This document shows, piece after piece, positions 63,701-64,000 of a stretch of 64,000 nucleotides of DNA. This DNA is from Epiperipatus broadwayi (lineage: Eukaryota > Onychophora > Udeonychophora > Euonychophora > Peripatidae): positions 372,001 to 436,000 of the forward strand of contig JAQFVV010012537.1 in NCBI GenBank assembly GCA_028023455.1. Direction: 5' to 3'. Every line of letters starts with the position of its first letter. Within the stretch, counting starts at the first letter, position 1. The translations under genes were made by a program, and so were the position numbers. The notes beneath the pieces are model-generated. The model made no database searches and was not told the DNA's origin. It saw only the letters and a list, made by a program, of their open reading frames with translations.

Positions 63701-64000
63701 ATTATGAAGTACTTATTAAACATCATATTAAGGATAAAGAAAAAAGAAATATAATTGATCCAAATTCATATCAGCTATGGTCACAGAAAATAGCAGCTTT
63801 GAAAGGGTTTAAGTTAAAAAACGATAGACTAACACTGAATTAAAAAAGCATTTAAACAGAAATTGGAAGTTGAAAAAAAGATATTAAAAAGATTTTCAAA
63901 TATAAAAATAAAACAAAAGATAGTATAAAATATGTATACACAATTAAAAAGTGGGCTTCAGTTCCATATTCAGAGCATTTATATAAGATATTGATGAAAA

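Noticed and set aside
1-64000. CRISPR arrays, bacterial promoters, ribosome binding sites, operons
   Set aside because: Spliced exons and animal transposons show nuclear animal DNA; the direct repeats lack regular spacers.

Overview
This is AT-rich animal nuclear DNA, almost certainly from an invertebrate. It has short GT-AG exons in kilobase introns, no bacterial-style operons, dense simple repeats, and a layered load of decayed LINEs, LTR elements, Penelope-like elements, hAT elements, foldbacks and tRNA-derived SINEs. RTE, L1/Tx1-like, Penelope and ZBED-type hAT remnants together would suit a lophotrochozoan such as a mollusc, but the sequence alone does not fix the taxon.

The only cellular gene recognised is on the minus strand: the N-terminal part of NBAS (neuroblastoma-amplified sequence), the large subunit of the NBAS-RINT1-ZW10 (NRZ/Dsl1-type) tethering complex for Golgi-to-ER transport. 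Eleven exons lie between 49171 and 748: 49111-49171, 44995-45115, 41569-41616, 39920-39963, 29978-30111, 29768-29856, 27133-27189, 20832-21075, 10611-10676, 8699-8827 and 748-814. All have GT-AG borders, every junction keeps phase, and together they give about 353 codons with no stop. The extreme N-terminus (above 49171) and the rest of the protein (below 748) were not found. None of these exons forms a long open frame, so simple ORF calling misses the gene.

Layout: 1-8.7 kb holds the last visible exon, a foldback relative, a LINE endonuclease scrap, a ~1.9-kb LTR-like repeat and an L1-like RT scrap. 8.7-20.8 kb holds two exons and a nest: an RTE LINE end apparently broken by an LTR element with a PBS and gag-like remnants, itself broken by a solo LTR with a 5-bp target duplication and an internal minisatellite. 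20.8-27.2 kb holds two exons around a hAT MITE and a LINE split by a second copy of the long LTR-like repeat. 27-49 kb holds seven exons with SINEs, a hairpin MITE 54 bp from an exon, large foldbacks and a hAT transposase remnant. 49-64 kb is mostly unassigned, with hairpins, a foldback with a perfect 8-bp target duplication, two Penelope-like GIY-YIG remnants, an L1-like C-terminal scrap, SINE heads and LTR/promoter-like stretches.

Apart from NBAS no intact gene is supported. Most short open frames here are chance or transposon remnants.
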